A stretch of 64,000 nucleotides of DNA from positions 100,054-164,053 of the forward strand of contig JAEUPP010000005.1 in assembly GCA_016790075.1 (NCBI GenBank). Direction: 5' to 3'. The stretch is from Rhodanobacteraceae bacterium. GTDB taxonomy: Bacteria; Pseudomonadota; Gammaproteobacteria; Xanthomonadales; Rhodanobacteraceae. The notes beneath the pieces are model-generated. The model worked only from the letters and a program-made list of their open reading frames with translations, made no database searches and was not told where the DNA came from. The translations under genes and the position numbers were made by a program. Of the stretch, positions 1 to 7,865 are shown in pieces (the first letter of the stretch is position 1; the number at the start of each line of letters is the position of its first letter).

Positions 1-1
1 C

Positions 2-448
2 GCGACCATACTGCTGCCCTATTCCCTGATCACCTATCTGACCGACGTCCACGTTGCCGCTGAAATACTCGCTGGACTGCAGCCCCTGCTGGTCGCGCAG
101 GGCTGTGTGGTGCTGGATGCCTTCGTACCGCAGCCGGTCGAGAGCTTCAGCGATTTTCGCCTTGACTATCGCCGCCCCCATGGCGACGGCCTGCTTGAGC
201 GGCACAAGCGCATTACCGCCAACACCGACGGCACCAACCGTATCCAACGCTGGTACCGCGTGCTGGGCGGCGATTCGCAGCTGCGTGAGGAGTTCCGGAC
301 CGACGAAACCATACGTCCCTACGCCCGCACGCAGTTGCTGGCGCTGGCCGCCGAGGCAGGCTACCGCGTGGAGCGCGAAGTGCACGACTACAGCGACGCC
401 GCGGCGGGCGCCCCAACCAGGTTCCTCACCCTGGTATTGCGCCGCTGA
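2..448 (+). CDS. Class I SAM-dependent methyltransferase, C-terminal part (5' truncated by window edge)
   Basis: The reading frame is open from the first bases and stops at 446-448, so the gene begins left of the window. The visible 148 residues include a hydrophobic strand followed by VVLDAFVP, an acidic/aromatic stretch with RRPHGDG, then RWYRVLGG and a C-terminal strand. This arrangement is typical of the C-terminal half of small Rossmann-fold methyltransferases, where a 'set product' strand precedes an antiparallel hairpin. The SAM-binding glycine motif would lie upstream and cannot be seen. An 81-base gap separates it from parE on the same strand. The substrate cannot be inferred. Family assignment is moderate; a DUF-type methyltransferase-like protein is the alternative. 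Confidence 0.55.
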   Translation, partial: ATILLPYSLITYLTDVHVAAEILAGLQPLLVAQGCVVLDAFVPQPVESFSDFRLDYRRPHGDGLLERHKRITANTDGTNRIQRWYRVLGGDSQLREEFRTDETIRPYARTQLLALAAEAGYRVEREVHDYSDAAAGAPTRFLTLVLRR

Positions 449-538
449 CACCCTGCTGCCGAAGTCGCGCCGACGGCGGCTTGCTTGCAGCCGTCGTTGC
501 GGCCACCATGACGGGCTTTCGTTTACCGCGTGACCCTC

Positions 539-2428
539 ATGAGCAGTCGCTACAACGCCGCCGATATCGAAGTGCTGTCCGGGCTGGACCCGGTCAAGCG
601 CCGCCCGGGCATGTATACCGATACGTCGCGCCCTAACCATCTGGCGCAGGAAGTCATCGACAACTCGGTGGACGAGGCCCTGGCCGGCCACGCCCGCAGC
701 ATCGAGGTCACGGTGCATACCGACGGTTCGGTCAGCGTCAGCGACGATGGCCGCGGCATGCCGGTCGACATCCACCCGGAGGAAGGCATTCCGGGCGTGG
801 AGCTGATCCTTACCCGGCTACATGCCGGCGGCAAGTTCTCGAACAAGAACTACCAGTTCTCCGGCGGCCTGCACGGCGTGGGTGTCTCCGTTGTCAACGC
901 GTTGTCGACGCGTGTGGAAGTGACCATACGGCGCGAAGGCCAGATCCACCGCATGGAGTTTCGCCACGGCGACCGCTCCAGCCCGCTCGAAGTGATCGGC
1001 AGCGTGCCCAAACGACAGACCGGCACCAGCGTGCGGTTCTGGCCTGATCCGAAATACTTCGACACACCCAAGATCCTGCTGTCCAAGCTCAAGCACGTGC
1101 TGCAGGCCAAGGCCGTGCTTTGCTCCGGGCTTACCGTCAAGCTCAACGACGAAGCCAGTGGAGAAAAGGACACGTGGTACTACGAGGACGGGCTGCAGGA
1201 CTATCTGCGTTCGATGCTGGGCCAGAACGAGTTCCTGCCGGCCGAGCTGTATGTGCACGAACTCAAGCGTGATACCGAGGCCGTCGAGTTCGCCCTGGCC
1301 TGGGTACCCGAAGGCGAGCTGGTGCAGGAGTCCTATGTCAACCTGATCCCCACTGCCCAGGGCGGCACGCATTGCAACGGCCTGCGCACCGGGCTGACCG
1401 AAGCCCTGCGTGAGTTCTGCGATATCCGCAACCTGCTGCCACGTGGCGTGAAATTGGCACCGGAAGACGTATGGGACCGGCTCTCGTTCGTGCTTTCGCT
1501 GAAGATGCAGGACGCGCAATTCTCAGGCCAGACCAAGGAAAGGCTGTCTTCACGCAACGCCGCCGGGTTTGTCGAGGGCGTGGCACACGACGGCTTTGCG
1601 CTGTACCTGAATCAGCACGTGCAGATCGGCGAACGCATTGCCCAGCTCGCGATCGAGCGCGCTGCCGCGCGGCTCAAGGCCGAAAAGCAGATCGTGCGCA
1701 AGAAAATCACCCAGGGTCCGGCACTGCCGGGCAAGCTGGCCGATTGCGCCTCCAGCGACCTCTCGCGCACCGAGCTGTTCCTCGTCGAAGGCGACTCGGC
1801 CGGCGGCTCGGCCAAGCAGGCGCGCGACAAGGATTTCCAGGCCATCCTGCCGTTACGCGGCAAGATCCTGAACACCTGGGAAGTTGAATCCGGTTCGGTA
1901 CTGGCCTCGCAGGAAGTCCACGACCTTGCCGTGGCGATTGGCTGCGATCCCGGCGTCGACAAGATAGACGGCCTGCGCTATGGCAAGGTCATCGTACTGG
2001 CCGACGCCGATTCCGACGGCCTGCATATCGCCACGTTGCTCTGCGCCCTGTTTCTGCGCCATTTCCCCTCCCTGGTGCGCGAAGGCCATGTCTTCGTCGC
2101 CATGCCGCCCCTGTTTCGCGTCGACGTGGGCAAGCAGGTGTTCTACTGCCTGGACGAAAACGAAAAGCGCACCCTGCTGGAACGCATCGAACGCGAGAAG
2201 ATCAAGGGCCAGGTCTCGGTCACCCGCTTCAAGGGTCTGGGCGAGATGAACCCATCGCAGCTGCGCGAGTCCGCCGTGCATCCGGACACACGCCGTCTGG
2301 TCCAGCTCACTGTGGAAACGGACGATGGAACGAGCAAGGTCATGGACATGCTGCTGTCGAAGAAGCGCGCTTCAGACCGCAAGAGCTGGCTCGAGGAAAA
2401 GGGCGACCTGGCCTCGCTGGAAGTCTGA
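539..2428 (+). CDS. parE: DNA topoisomerase IV subunit B (ParE)
   Basis: ATPase subunit of topoisomerase IV, which with ParC decatenates replicated chromosomes. At 629 residues it matches the family (E. coli about 630). The N-terminal GHKL ATPase shows EVIDNSVDEALAG and DDGRGMPVD, with GGLHGVGVSVVNALS as the ATP-lid motif. The central transducer domain follows. The TOPRIM domain carries LVEGDSAGGSAKQARD and the metal-binding LADADSDGLHI. The ParE-like spacing, without the GyrB insert, and YTDTSRPNH near the start separate it from GyrB. An in-frame GTG at 530 would add three residues. The ATG at 539 gives the usual ParE N-terminus; neither has a clear ribosome-binding site. Confidence 0.96.
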   Translation: MSSRYNAADIEVLSGLDPVKRRPGMYTDTSRPNHLAQEVIDNSVDEALAGHARSIEVTVHTDGSVSVSDDGRGMPVDIHPEEGIPGVELILTRLHAGGKFSNKNYQFSGGLHGVGVSVVNALSTRVEVTIRREGQIHRMEFRHGDRSSPLEVIGSVPKRQTGTSVRFWPDPKYFDTPKILLSKLKHVLQAKAVLCSGLTVKLNDEASGEKDTWYYEDGLQDYLRSMLGQNEFLPAELYVHELKRDTEAVEFALAWVPEGELVQESYVNLIPTAQGGTHCNGLRTGLTEALREFCDIRNLLPRGVKLAPEDVWDRLSFVLSLKMQDAQFSGQTKERLSSRNAAGFVEGVAHDGFALYLNQHVQIGERIAQLAIERAAARLKAEKQIVRKKITQGPALPGKLADCASSDLSRTELFLVEGDSAGGSAKQARDKDFQAILPLRGKILNTWEVESGSVLASQEVHDLAVAIGCDPGVDKIDGLRYGKVIVLADADSDGLHIATLLCALFLRHFPSLVREGHVFVAMPPLFRVDVGKQVFYCLDENEKRTLLERIEREKIKGQVSVTRFKGLGEMNPSQLRESAVHPDTRRLVQLTVETDDGTSKVMDMLLSKKRASDRKSWLEEKGDLASLEV

Positions 2429-2551
2429 GCGCGGCGATCAGAGATCGGACGCGAGGATTTGAGAAAAGCACGCTGCGCAGCCCGCGCCGGCCGGACGCGG
2501 AGCTCTCGACAGCCGTCAAAGCCGATCGCGGCCTAGCAGCCCGGCGCAGGC

Positions 2552-2770
2552 CTAACGCTGCTTTTCATCCTCGTTCCTGGCGTCGTCCTGCTGCTGCGGC
2601 GGCTGTTGCTGCGGCTGCTGTTGCTGCTGCTGGACTTCTTCCTGCTTCTTGTTCTGGTCCTGCTGCGTCGGTGTCGGAGCACGCCGCCCCATACCGGTTT
2701 GAGCCTGCGCCGCCAAGGGCAGCGCGACACCAGCGAACAATACAAAGGCAAGGGCGAGTGCGGTACGCAT
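2552..2770 (-). CDS. Small exported Gln-rich protein, function unknown
   Basis: 72-residue protein with a clean Sec signal peptide: MRTALALAFVLFAG, then a probable cleavage site after LAAQAQ. The mature part is almost entirely low-complexity, rich in Gln, Pro, Asp, Lys and Glu, with several Gln runs around residues 45-60. An upstream in-frame ATG at 2782 would add MDYI, but the signal peptide fits better from 2770. It sits 45 bases downstream of the N-formylglutamate amidohydrolase gene on the same strand and may be co-transcribed. The Gln tracts come from CAG/CAA-type repeats, so length may vary between strains. No family is recognised. It could be disordered periplasmic material or a poorly constrained ORF, though the signal peptide argues for a real gene. 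Confidence 0.55.
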   Translation of the reverse strand: MRTALALAFVLFAGVALPLAAQAQTGMGRRAPTPTQQDQNKKQEEVQQQQQQPQQQPPQQQDDARNEDEKQR

Positions 2771-2814
2771 GATGTAGTCCACCGAAATACAGAAGAGCCC
2801 GGATCTGCGGGCGG

Positions 2815-3594
2815 TCAGCTTTCGAGCGCGGCCTCAAGCAGCTGCCGTATCACGGCGGCTGTCGGCTCGGCGCGCTGCGGAAGATATGAAAAATCATCCT
2901 CGTCCATGTAGTTGAGCTGCGCGAGTTCGAGTTGAATCGCTTCGACGCGGTCGGCCGGACTGCCGTAATGGCGCGTGATGTAGCCGCCCTTGAAGCGTCC
3001 GTTGATGGCATAACTGTAGCGCGACTGGGCCGACAGTACAGCCGCCAGCCGCGCCTGCAGCGCCGGGCTACAACTCGTGCCACCTGCAGTACCGAGATTG
3101 AAGTCGGGCAAGCGACCGTCAAACAGAAACGGCACGACGCTACGAATCGAATGGCCTTCCCACAGCACGACGCGGCCGTGTTCGGCACGCAGCCGTGCCA
3201 GCTCCTGCTGCAGCGCCGCGTGGTAAGGCCTCCAGTAGCTGTCCACACGCGCGGCGATCTCCTCTGGTCCGGGCTGCTTCCCCGGCAGATACACCGGCTC
3301 ACCACTGAATTGCACGATGGGGCAGAGGCCTGTCGTGTTCTGGCCCGGATACAAGGACACATCATCCGGCGGCCGGTTCAGATCGACCACATAGCGCGAG
3401 AAACGCGGAACCAGAACCGAAGCCCCGAGTTCGCGCGCGAAGGCGTAGAGCCGGCTCACATGCCAGTCCGTATCCGGCGTGCGGCGCGCTGCCGGTGTCA
3501 TTCGTGCAGCAACCTCAGGCGGCAACTCGGCGCCGTCATGTGGCAGCGAAATCAGCAGCGGCGCAGTGCCGTGGTGCAGGGTGCATAGGGACAT
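2815..3594 (-). CDS. hutG: N-formylglutamate amidohydrolase family protein (HutG-like)
   Basis: 259-residue member of the FGase family, which in the five-step histidine pathway hydrolyses N-formyl-L-glutamate to formate and glutamate. Recognisable blocks are LLISLPHDGAELP near the N-terminus, DTDWHVSRLYAFA, FSRYVVDLNRPPDD, VVLWEGHSIRSV and a C-terminal NGRFKGGYITRHYG. The conserved His and Glu (PHDG, EGHS) are likely zinc ligands. The start at 3594 is preceded on the minus strand by AAAGGTAG and begins the family at its normal length; a start at 3624 would add 10 non-conserved residues. No hutU/hutH/hutI genes are nearby, so the true substrate may be another N-formyl amino acid. The neighbour upstream is a DadA-like dehydrogenase. 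Confidence 0.85.
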   Translation of the reverse strand: MSLCTLHHGTAPLLISLPHDGAELPPEVAARMTPAARRTPDTDWHVSRLYAFARELGASVLVPRFSRYVVDLNRPPDDVSLYPGQNTTGLCPIVQFSGEPVYLPGKQPGPEEIAARVDSYWRPYHAALQQELARLRAEHGRVVLWEGHSIRSVVPFLFDGRLPDFNLGTAGGTSCSPALQARLAAVLSAQSRYSYAINGRFKGGYITRHYGSPADRVEAIQLELAQLNYMDEDDFSYLPQRAEPTAAVIRQLLEAALES

Positions 3595-3683
3595 GGGGCT
3601 ACCTTTGCCGATGGAACACCGCAACGCCGTTGCAACATCGCTCGCCGGTCCGTGTGCAAGCGGGCCGCAAGGCCGCCATGAAG

Positions 3684-4940
3684 CTACAAATGGAAACGCA
3701 TCGGATCATACGGCCGCGGATCCAGTACCGGCGTCGCACCGGTGATGATCTCGGCAACCAGCTCGCCACTGGCCAGCGACATGCTCACTCCGAGCATGCC
3801 ATGCCCCGTTGCCAAGGTCAGATTCGCGCAGCGGCCGCTACGGCCGAGCAGGGGCAGATCGTCCCAGGTCATGGGCCGCCAGCCAAACCACTCCTCGCAC
3901 ACCCGCGGCCCCTCGGGCTCGCGCAGATAGCGCGCGGCGCCGCGACGCAGCGCATCCAGGCGCAGACGATTGAGGCTGCTGTCGTAGCCGGCGAATTCCA
4001 TGGTGCTGCCCAGCCGATAACCGTCATCCCAGGCCGTGACGCAGACGCTGTCTTCCTTGAGTACCAGCGGAATGCGCGGCGCCAATGCGGGACGTTCATA
4101 AGTGATCGAATAACCCTTGCCCGGCTGCAGCGGAATGCGCAGACCAAGCCGGCGCGCCAGGGGTGCCGACCAGGCCCCTAGCGCGAGCACGACTTCCTCG
4201 GCGCGATAACGCCCCTGCGCCGTCTGCACCGCAGCGACGCGTGATGCAGACAACAGGAAATCATCGACCGCGCAATCCTCGATGATCTCCGCACCGGCAC
4301 CGCGCACCAGGCGCGCAAGCTCCATCACATAGCGATCGGGCCGCAGTTGCGCATCCCCGGAATGGAATACGCCGCCGACCACGCTATCACTCAGACACGG
4401 CTCCAGCGCCTGCAGCGCCGCCGCACTGCGTTCCTCCACCGCAATACCGACCGCACGCAGGCTGTCGAGATGCCAGCCAAACGCATCCAGCTCCCGTTGT
4501 GTGCGGAACACATAGAGCGTGCCATTTTCCGCAAAACCACAGTTCATGCCCTGCGTGGCAACGAGATCGCCGATCAGCCCACGCGAACGCGTGAGGATCT
4601 GCGCCTTGGCGCGATTCACCGCATTGAAATCGCGCCAGTTGCAGCGGCCTGCGAAACGCAGCATCCAGCTGAACAGCTCGAAATCGGCCCTGGGTGCAAT
4701 ATGAAACGGAGCATCCTTGCGCCACATCATGCGCAAGGCCTTGGTGACCATGCCTGGCATTGCCAGCGGTGCCGCATGGCTCGGCGTCAAGGTGCCGCAG
4801 TTGCCATGTGATGCACCGCCGCCAACACGCCCGCGGTCCAGCACGGTAACCCGGCGTCCCCGCTGCAGCAGATACCAGGCGCAGGAAAGGCCTATGACTC
4901 CGGCCCCGAGAATCAGCACATCGGTCTTGGTTTCGCGCAT
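3684..4940 (-). CDS. FAD-dependent D-amino acid dehydrogenase (DadA / D-hydroxyproline dehydrogenase type)
   Basis: 418-residue DAO-superfamily oxidoreductase. The N-terminal FAD-binding Rossmann motif is VLILGAGVIGLSCAWYLLQRG, ending in the ribose-binding acidic strand VTVLDR. This is followed by GGGASHGNCGTLTPSHAAPLAMPG, a block shared by DadA and the D-hydroxyproline dehydrogenase LhpB. The C-terminal RPMTWDDLPLLGR and TGHGMLGVSMS complete the FAD site. These enzymes oxidise D-amino acids at the inner face of the membrane and pass electrons to quinones. The start at 4940 leaves the glycine motif about nine residues in; the in-frame start at 4991 lies too close to the tRNA gene. A 3-hydroxyproline role is possible, but no epimerase or aldehyde dehydrogenase is adjacent. 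Confidence 0.8.
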   Translation of the reverse strand: MRETKTDVLILGAGVIGLSCAWYLLQRGRRVTVLDRGRVGGGASHGNCGTLTPSHAAPLAMPGMVTKALRMMWRKDAPFHIAPRADFELFSWMLRFAGRCNWRDFNAVNRAKAQILTRSRGLIGDLVATQGMNCGFAENGTLYVFRTQRELDAFGWHLDSLRAVGIAVEERSAAALQALEPCLSDSVVGGVFHSGDAQLRPDRYVMELARLVRGAGAEIIEDCAVDDFLLSASRVAAVQTAQGRYRAEEVVLALGAWSAPLARRLGLRIPLQPGKGYSITYERPALAPRIPLVLKEDSVCVTAWDDGYRLGSTMEFAGYDSSLNRLRLDALRRGAARYLREPEGPRVCEEWFGWRPMTWDDLPLLGRSGRCANLTLATGHGMLGVSMSLASGELVAEIITGATPVLDPRPYDPMRFHL

Positions 4941-5025
4941 TCGGTAATCGTAACGATTTTCCGGTCCCGCCCGCCACGCAGGTATTGCCAATCCAGATCG
5001 CCCTCATTAAGATGCGCAGCTCACT

Positions 5026-5102
5026 CGGGGTGTAGCTCAGCCTGGTAGAGCGCTACGTTCGGGACGTAGAAGTCGCAGGTTCAAATCCTGTCTCCCCGAC
5101 CA
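5026..5102 (+). tRNA. tRNA-Pro (anticodon CGG)
   Basis: A 77-base cloverleaf can be drawn by hand. Acceptor stem 5026-5032 pairs with 5092-5098 apart from one U-U mismatch. The D-arm is GCTC...GAGC. The anticodon stem CTACG/CGTAG encloses loop TTCGGGA with CGG at positions 34-36. The T-arm GCAGG/CCTGT contains TTCAAAT. The discriminator A and the CCA tail are encoded (ending at 5102). CGG reads the proline codon CCG, frequent in this GC-rich DNA. A strong intrinsic terminator follows 19 bases downstream. Confidence 0.96.
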
Positions 5103-5120
5103 ATGGATTCAGTTGGTTAG

Positions 5121-5152
5121 CAAAGGCCCGCCTCGTGCGGGCCTTTGTCTTT
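5121..5152 (+). terminator. Rho-independent terminator of tRNA-Pro
   Basis: Perfect 11-bp inverted repeat CAAAGGCCCGC / GCGGGCCTTTG (5121-5131 and 5137-5147) with a 5-base loop CTCGT and a short TCTTT tail. It lies just after the tRNA 3' end and is the clearest terminator in the window. Confidence 0.9.
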
Positions 5153-5188
5153 GTGCTTGGCCTCTTTCTGCCCCTGGCAAACGCGAAT

Positions 5189-5386
5189 TACGCGTATCGT
5201 CTGCGGCGCGTACGTGACTACGGATTCCTGCAGGGCAAGGCAAAGCAGCGATTGGCTATGGTGCAGCGGATCCTGCGCGTGCCGACTTCCGCACCAGCAC
5301 TACATCTGAGTCCACCGATGTACTGCCCGCACTGCCGGACACCGATGCGTGTCGTCGGCCAGATACTGCATCGACCCGACGGATAA
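5189..5386 (+). pseudogene. 3' relic of an IS91-type (Y2) transposase gene
   Basis: About 65 residues, beginning YAYRLRRVRDYGFL, continuing with a basic helix and RVPTSAPA, and ending in MYCPHCRTPMRVV. This matches the C-terminal tail of IS91-family transposases, in which a [RQ]xVR[DH][FY]GFL segment is followed by a Cys-x2-Cys zinc-like pair and M-x-[IV]-V. The catalytic HUH and tyrosine regions are absent, and upstream DNA in the same frame runs straight into the tRNA terminator, so this is a fragment rather than a gene. An apparent ATG at 5135 overlaps the terminator and is unlikely to be used. The assignment rests on motif recognition only. Confidence 0.65.
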
Positions 5387-5664
5387 GCCACAACGACGAT
5401 CACACCCCACAGTCCGGATGCGCTCCACACCGTGCGCTGTCGTCACCGGAAAATCAACCGGAACCGCTCGCTACAGCCAACATCGCTCCGCTTTTTCTGC
5501 AGGACTGTATCGCAGGCACCTCCTCGTGACGCCAAAGAAAAAAGCAAAAAAGCAACACCTTGTTAATGACATCACCCTGCAACAGAAGGACCGGGCTTGT
5601 TCGACTCTGGATAGAATCGCCGCTGCGCGCGATCTAACCCTATTCGATACGCGGCAGGCCAATG

Positions 5665-5982
5665 CTACTTGGCGGCCCGCTCCTTGTGCTCAGGAAGCAT
5701 GACCAGCTCGACCCACTCTTGAAGGCTCCGATAGATGGATGCGCCAGGCCAAGGGAGTCGCTCCTGACTTTGGGACCAAGTAAGGTGGACTTGAGCCACT
5801 CGCCCCGACCCATCGAGTATTTGAAAAAGGGCATCATCTCCGTTCCCCCGGGCGATGAGCCTGACTGCAAGACCGTACATGCAATGCCCGGGCGGCACTT
5901 CGCGCTCAAGCTGCCTGCAAAAGGCCTCATGGAACTGCTCATCGAGATTTTCAGTTGACCACCACGGCTCAAGCCATTTCAT
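5665..5982 (-). CDS. Conserved hypothetical protein
   Basis: 105-residue soluble acidic protein beginning MKWLEPWWSTENLDEQFHE. A conserved-looking centre reads VRLIARGNGDDALFQILDGSGRVAQVHLTW, and the C-terminus is ASIYRSLQEWVELVMLPEHK. Small proteins of this pattern ('gDDALFQILdGsGRVAxVHLTW') occur singly in many proteobacteria and are annotated only as hypothetical; I recall the pattern but no function. The frame stays open upstream to 6201, but that region is low-complexity and overlaps the RCC1 gene; the ATG at 5982 gives the family-like N-terminus. It could be a small immunity or stress protein, but nothing here shows that. Confidence 0.7.
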   Translation of the reverse strand: MKWLEPWWSTENLDEQFHEAFCRQLEREVPPGHCMYGLAVRLIARGNGDDALFQILDGSGRVAQVHLTWSQSQERLPWPGASIYRSLQEWVELVMLPEHKERAAK

Positions 5983-6076
5983 GCGGCGCCCTTCTGCTGC
6001 CTGACGCTTCAGGACCAAGGACACCCGCCGCTCCCAATCCGAGCCCGCCACCGCACTCGTCAGAACGCAGCCAAAC

Positions 6077-7609
6077 CTACTCAAAGCGATCGGCAAACAG
6101 GGCATCGCTGGGGACACATACCCCGCCAGCCGAAGGGCCGCTGAGCTGGCAGCTTGCATCGGCGGGGTAGGCCACGCAGAACGGCGACACGACACAGGCA
6201 TAGCTGCGCAAGCGCAACGGATTCACTTCGGTGGCCAGGGTCACATCCCAACTATTTGGCAGTGTGGATGATTGCGCACCGGTAGCCGGATAACGGCCAT
6301 TGCCGAGATTGCCGGTCTTGTTGCGGCCCCAGGAATACAGGCGCCCGTCCGTATCCAGGGCGTAAGCGTAAAAGGCCGCTGCGTTGCCGCTGAACACCTG
6401 GCTGAAACGATGGCCGGGCGAAAACAGCCGCGTCGCGCGCAGCACGATCAGCTCACCCACGCCCCAGTCCCATTTGTAGGGTCCGCCTCCACCACCCGGA
6501 TTGGAGATGCCACAAGTGCCGCTGCCGAGGCAATTGTAGGCATGCGCCCAGTCCATGCCCTGACCATTGCCAACCTCCCCCTGCACCGCATCCCCCCAGG
6601 CCCACAGACTGCCGTCGCTGAGGATGGCGAAAAATGCCGTGGAACTGGCGGCGATCTTGCTGACCGGCAACGGCAGACCAAGGTCCACATCGATGCGTTT
6701 CGGGGTCGGCAAATTCACCGCCACATTGGCTGCGCCGGTACCCTGCCCCAGCAATTCGCCGTGATAGCCGAAGCCATAGAGCTGCCCCAGGTCATTCAAA
6801 AATATCCGCGCCCCCGACCCGCTCGCTGCCATCGCTACAAGGCTGCCCGTTCCCGAAGGGAGGGAAACCAGCTGCGGACGGGTATAGTCGACCGCATCAA
6901 TCCCCGCGTAAGGCAAACCCAGGTCGCGACGGCTCTGATAGCCGCCATGGCCGCCCCAGCTGTACACGGCTCCGTTCTGCATCAGGGCATTGGCGACATA
7001 ACCGGTGGAGAACTGCTTCACGGCACCACCGCCGGGCATCACCACCTGGGTCGGGTACTCCGTCCAGCCTCCGGCCGTGCCGTTGCCGAGCAGGCCGCCT
7101 GAAGTATCGCCCCAGACCCACAGCGATCCATCCGCCTTGATCGCCGCATCGATGAAAGCTCCCGCATAGATCGAGACCACGTTGCCGAAGGGATTGCCCA
7201 GATTGTCGCGCAGGACTTTGTAGGGCTTGAATTTGTCGGGTGAGCCGCCGCCGGCCGGATTTCCGCTGTACAGGTAGCCGCCCCATACCCAGACATTGCC
7301 GCCGCTATCCAGGGCCATGGACTGGTGCAGCCCACCTGCGACATCGACGATGACAGTGCCCGCAGGAAAGTCAGTAGCTAGCGGCAAGTAGGCCGCTTGC
7401 CCTCCAGCGGTTCCCAGTTCGCCCAGAGCATTGCCCGGACCCAGGCTATATAGCTTGCCCGCCGGCGTCAGAAAAAAAGTGGAATATTCCGCAACTCCGA
7501 CCTTGACCACACCGGACGAAGCGGGCGACGTGGCAGCGGCGTGGACCACCGCGACTGAGGCAAACACCAACATGGCGGCGACTCTGCTGGCAACGGCAAA
7601 TATTCTCAC
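6077..7609 (-). CDS. Secreted RCC1-repeat (beta-propeller) protein
   Basis: 510 residues with a signal peptide (VRIFAVASRVAAMLVFASVAVVHA) followed by repeated RCC1-type blades of the form [AG]-x-[DN]-G-x-[LV]-[WY]-x-[WY]-G, for example DSGGNVWVWGGY, ADGSLWVWGD, QNGAVYSWGGHG, SDGSLWAWGDA and DTDGRLYSWGRN. These predict a seven-bladed propeller. A short Cys-containing tail ends in DALFADRFE. The GTG at 7609 follows GGAGGGG and makes the signal peptide N-terminal; an ATG at 7672 would place 21 residues before it. Bacterial RCC1 proteins are mostly uncharacterised binding or surface proteins. It is divergently oriented to the lipoprotein gene at 7866. Ligand unknown. Confidence 0.8.
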   Translation of the reverse strand: MRIFAVASRVAAMLVFASVAVVHAAATSPASSGVVKVGVAEYSTFFLTPAGKLYSLGPGNALGELGTAGGQAAYLPLATDFPAGTVIVDVAGGLHQSMALDSGGNVWVWGGYLYSGNPAGGGSPDKFKPYKVLRDNLGNPFGNVVSIYAGAFIDAAIKADGSLWVWGDTSGGLLGNGTAGGWTEYPTQVVMPGGGAVKQFSTGYVANALMQNGAVYSWGGHGGYQSRRDLGLPYAGIDAVDYTRPQLVSLPSGTGSLVAMAASGSGARIFLNDLGQLYGFGYHGELLGQGTGAANVAVNLPTPKRIDVDLGLPLPVSKIAASSTAFFAILSDGSLWAWGDAVQGEVGNGQGMDWAHAYNCLGSGTCGISNPGGGGGPYKWDWGVGELIVLRATRLFSPGHRFSQVFSGNAAAFYAYALDTDGRLYSWGRNKTGNLGNGRYPATGAQSSTLPNSWDVTLATEVNPLRLRSYACVVSPFCVAYPADASCQLSGPSAGGVCVPSDALFADRFE

Positions 7610-7865
7610 ACGCCCCTCCGGAACGAGCTCGCTAAACCGCAGCAGTGTAGCGCCGGTCGGATGCTGCACCATTCCCGATAACGGTGCCCGCGCGAAACGC
7701 CGCCCCGACAGGGTGGCGCCGGTCCGCGAAGGCTGCTGCCCCGCCCAGATGAGAGGAACGGCGCGCTACGTCCACTGTGATGTTACGGGAACGCCCGGCC
7801 GGCCGGGACTGGCAAAGCCGGCTACGCCACGACTCCGCCATCGTCGACAACATAACGAGGGGCAC

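Larger units (their letters stand above)
5103..5664. other. Interval between tRNA-Pro and the next gene: terminator, transposase relic, otherwise no intact gene
   Basis: 562 bases without an intact gene. It holds the tRNA terminator, the transposase relic (5189-5386) and about 280 bases with no recognised feature. An A-rich patch occurs around 5531-5555 (AAAGAAAAAAGCAAAAAAGC), poorer in GC than its surroundings. A position immediately 3' of a tRNA is a common landing site for mobile DNA, which agrees with the relic, but no attachment-site duplication is visible. Confidence 0.6.

Noticed and set aside
5135-5188. N-terminal signal-peptide-like start (MRAFVFVLGLFLPLANA) for the transposase relic frame
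   Set aside because: It is encoded by the tRNA terminator and its T-rich tail; the resemblance to a signal peptide is accidental.
6272-7102. 276-codon plus-strand frame inside the RCC1 gene
   Set aside because: Antisense to repeated, recognisable RCC1 blades and lacking any motif.
7431-7865. Extension of the lipoprotein gene upstream of 7866
   Set aside because: It would overlap the divergent RCC1 gene start and bury the lipobox about 170 residues inside the protein.
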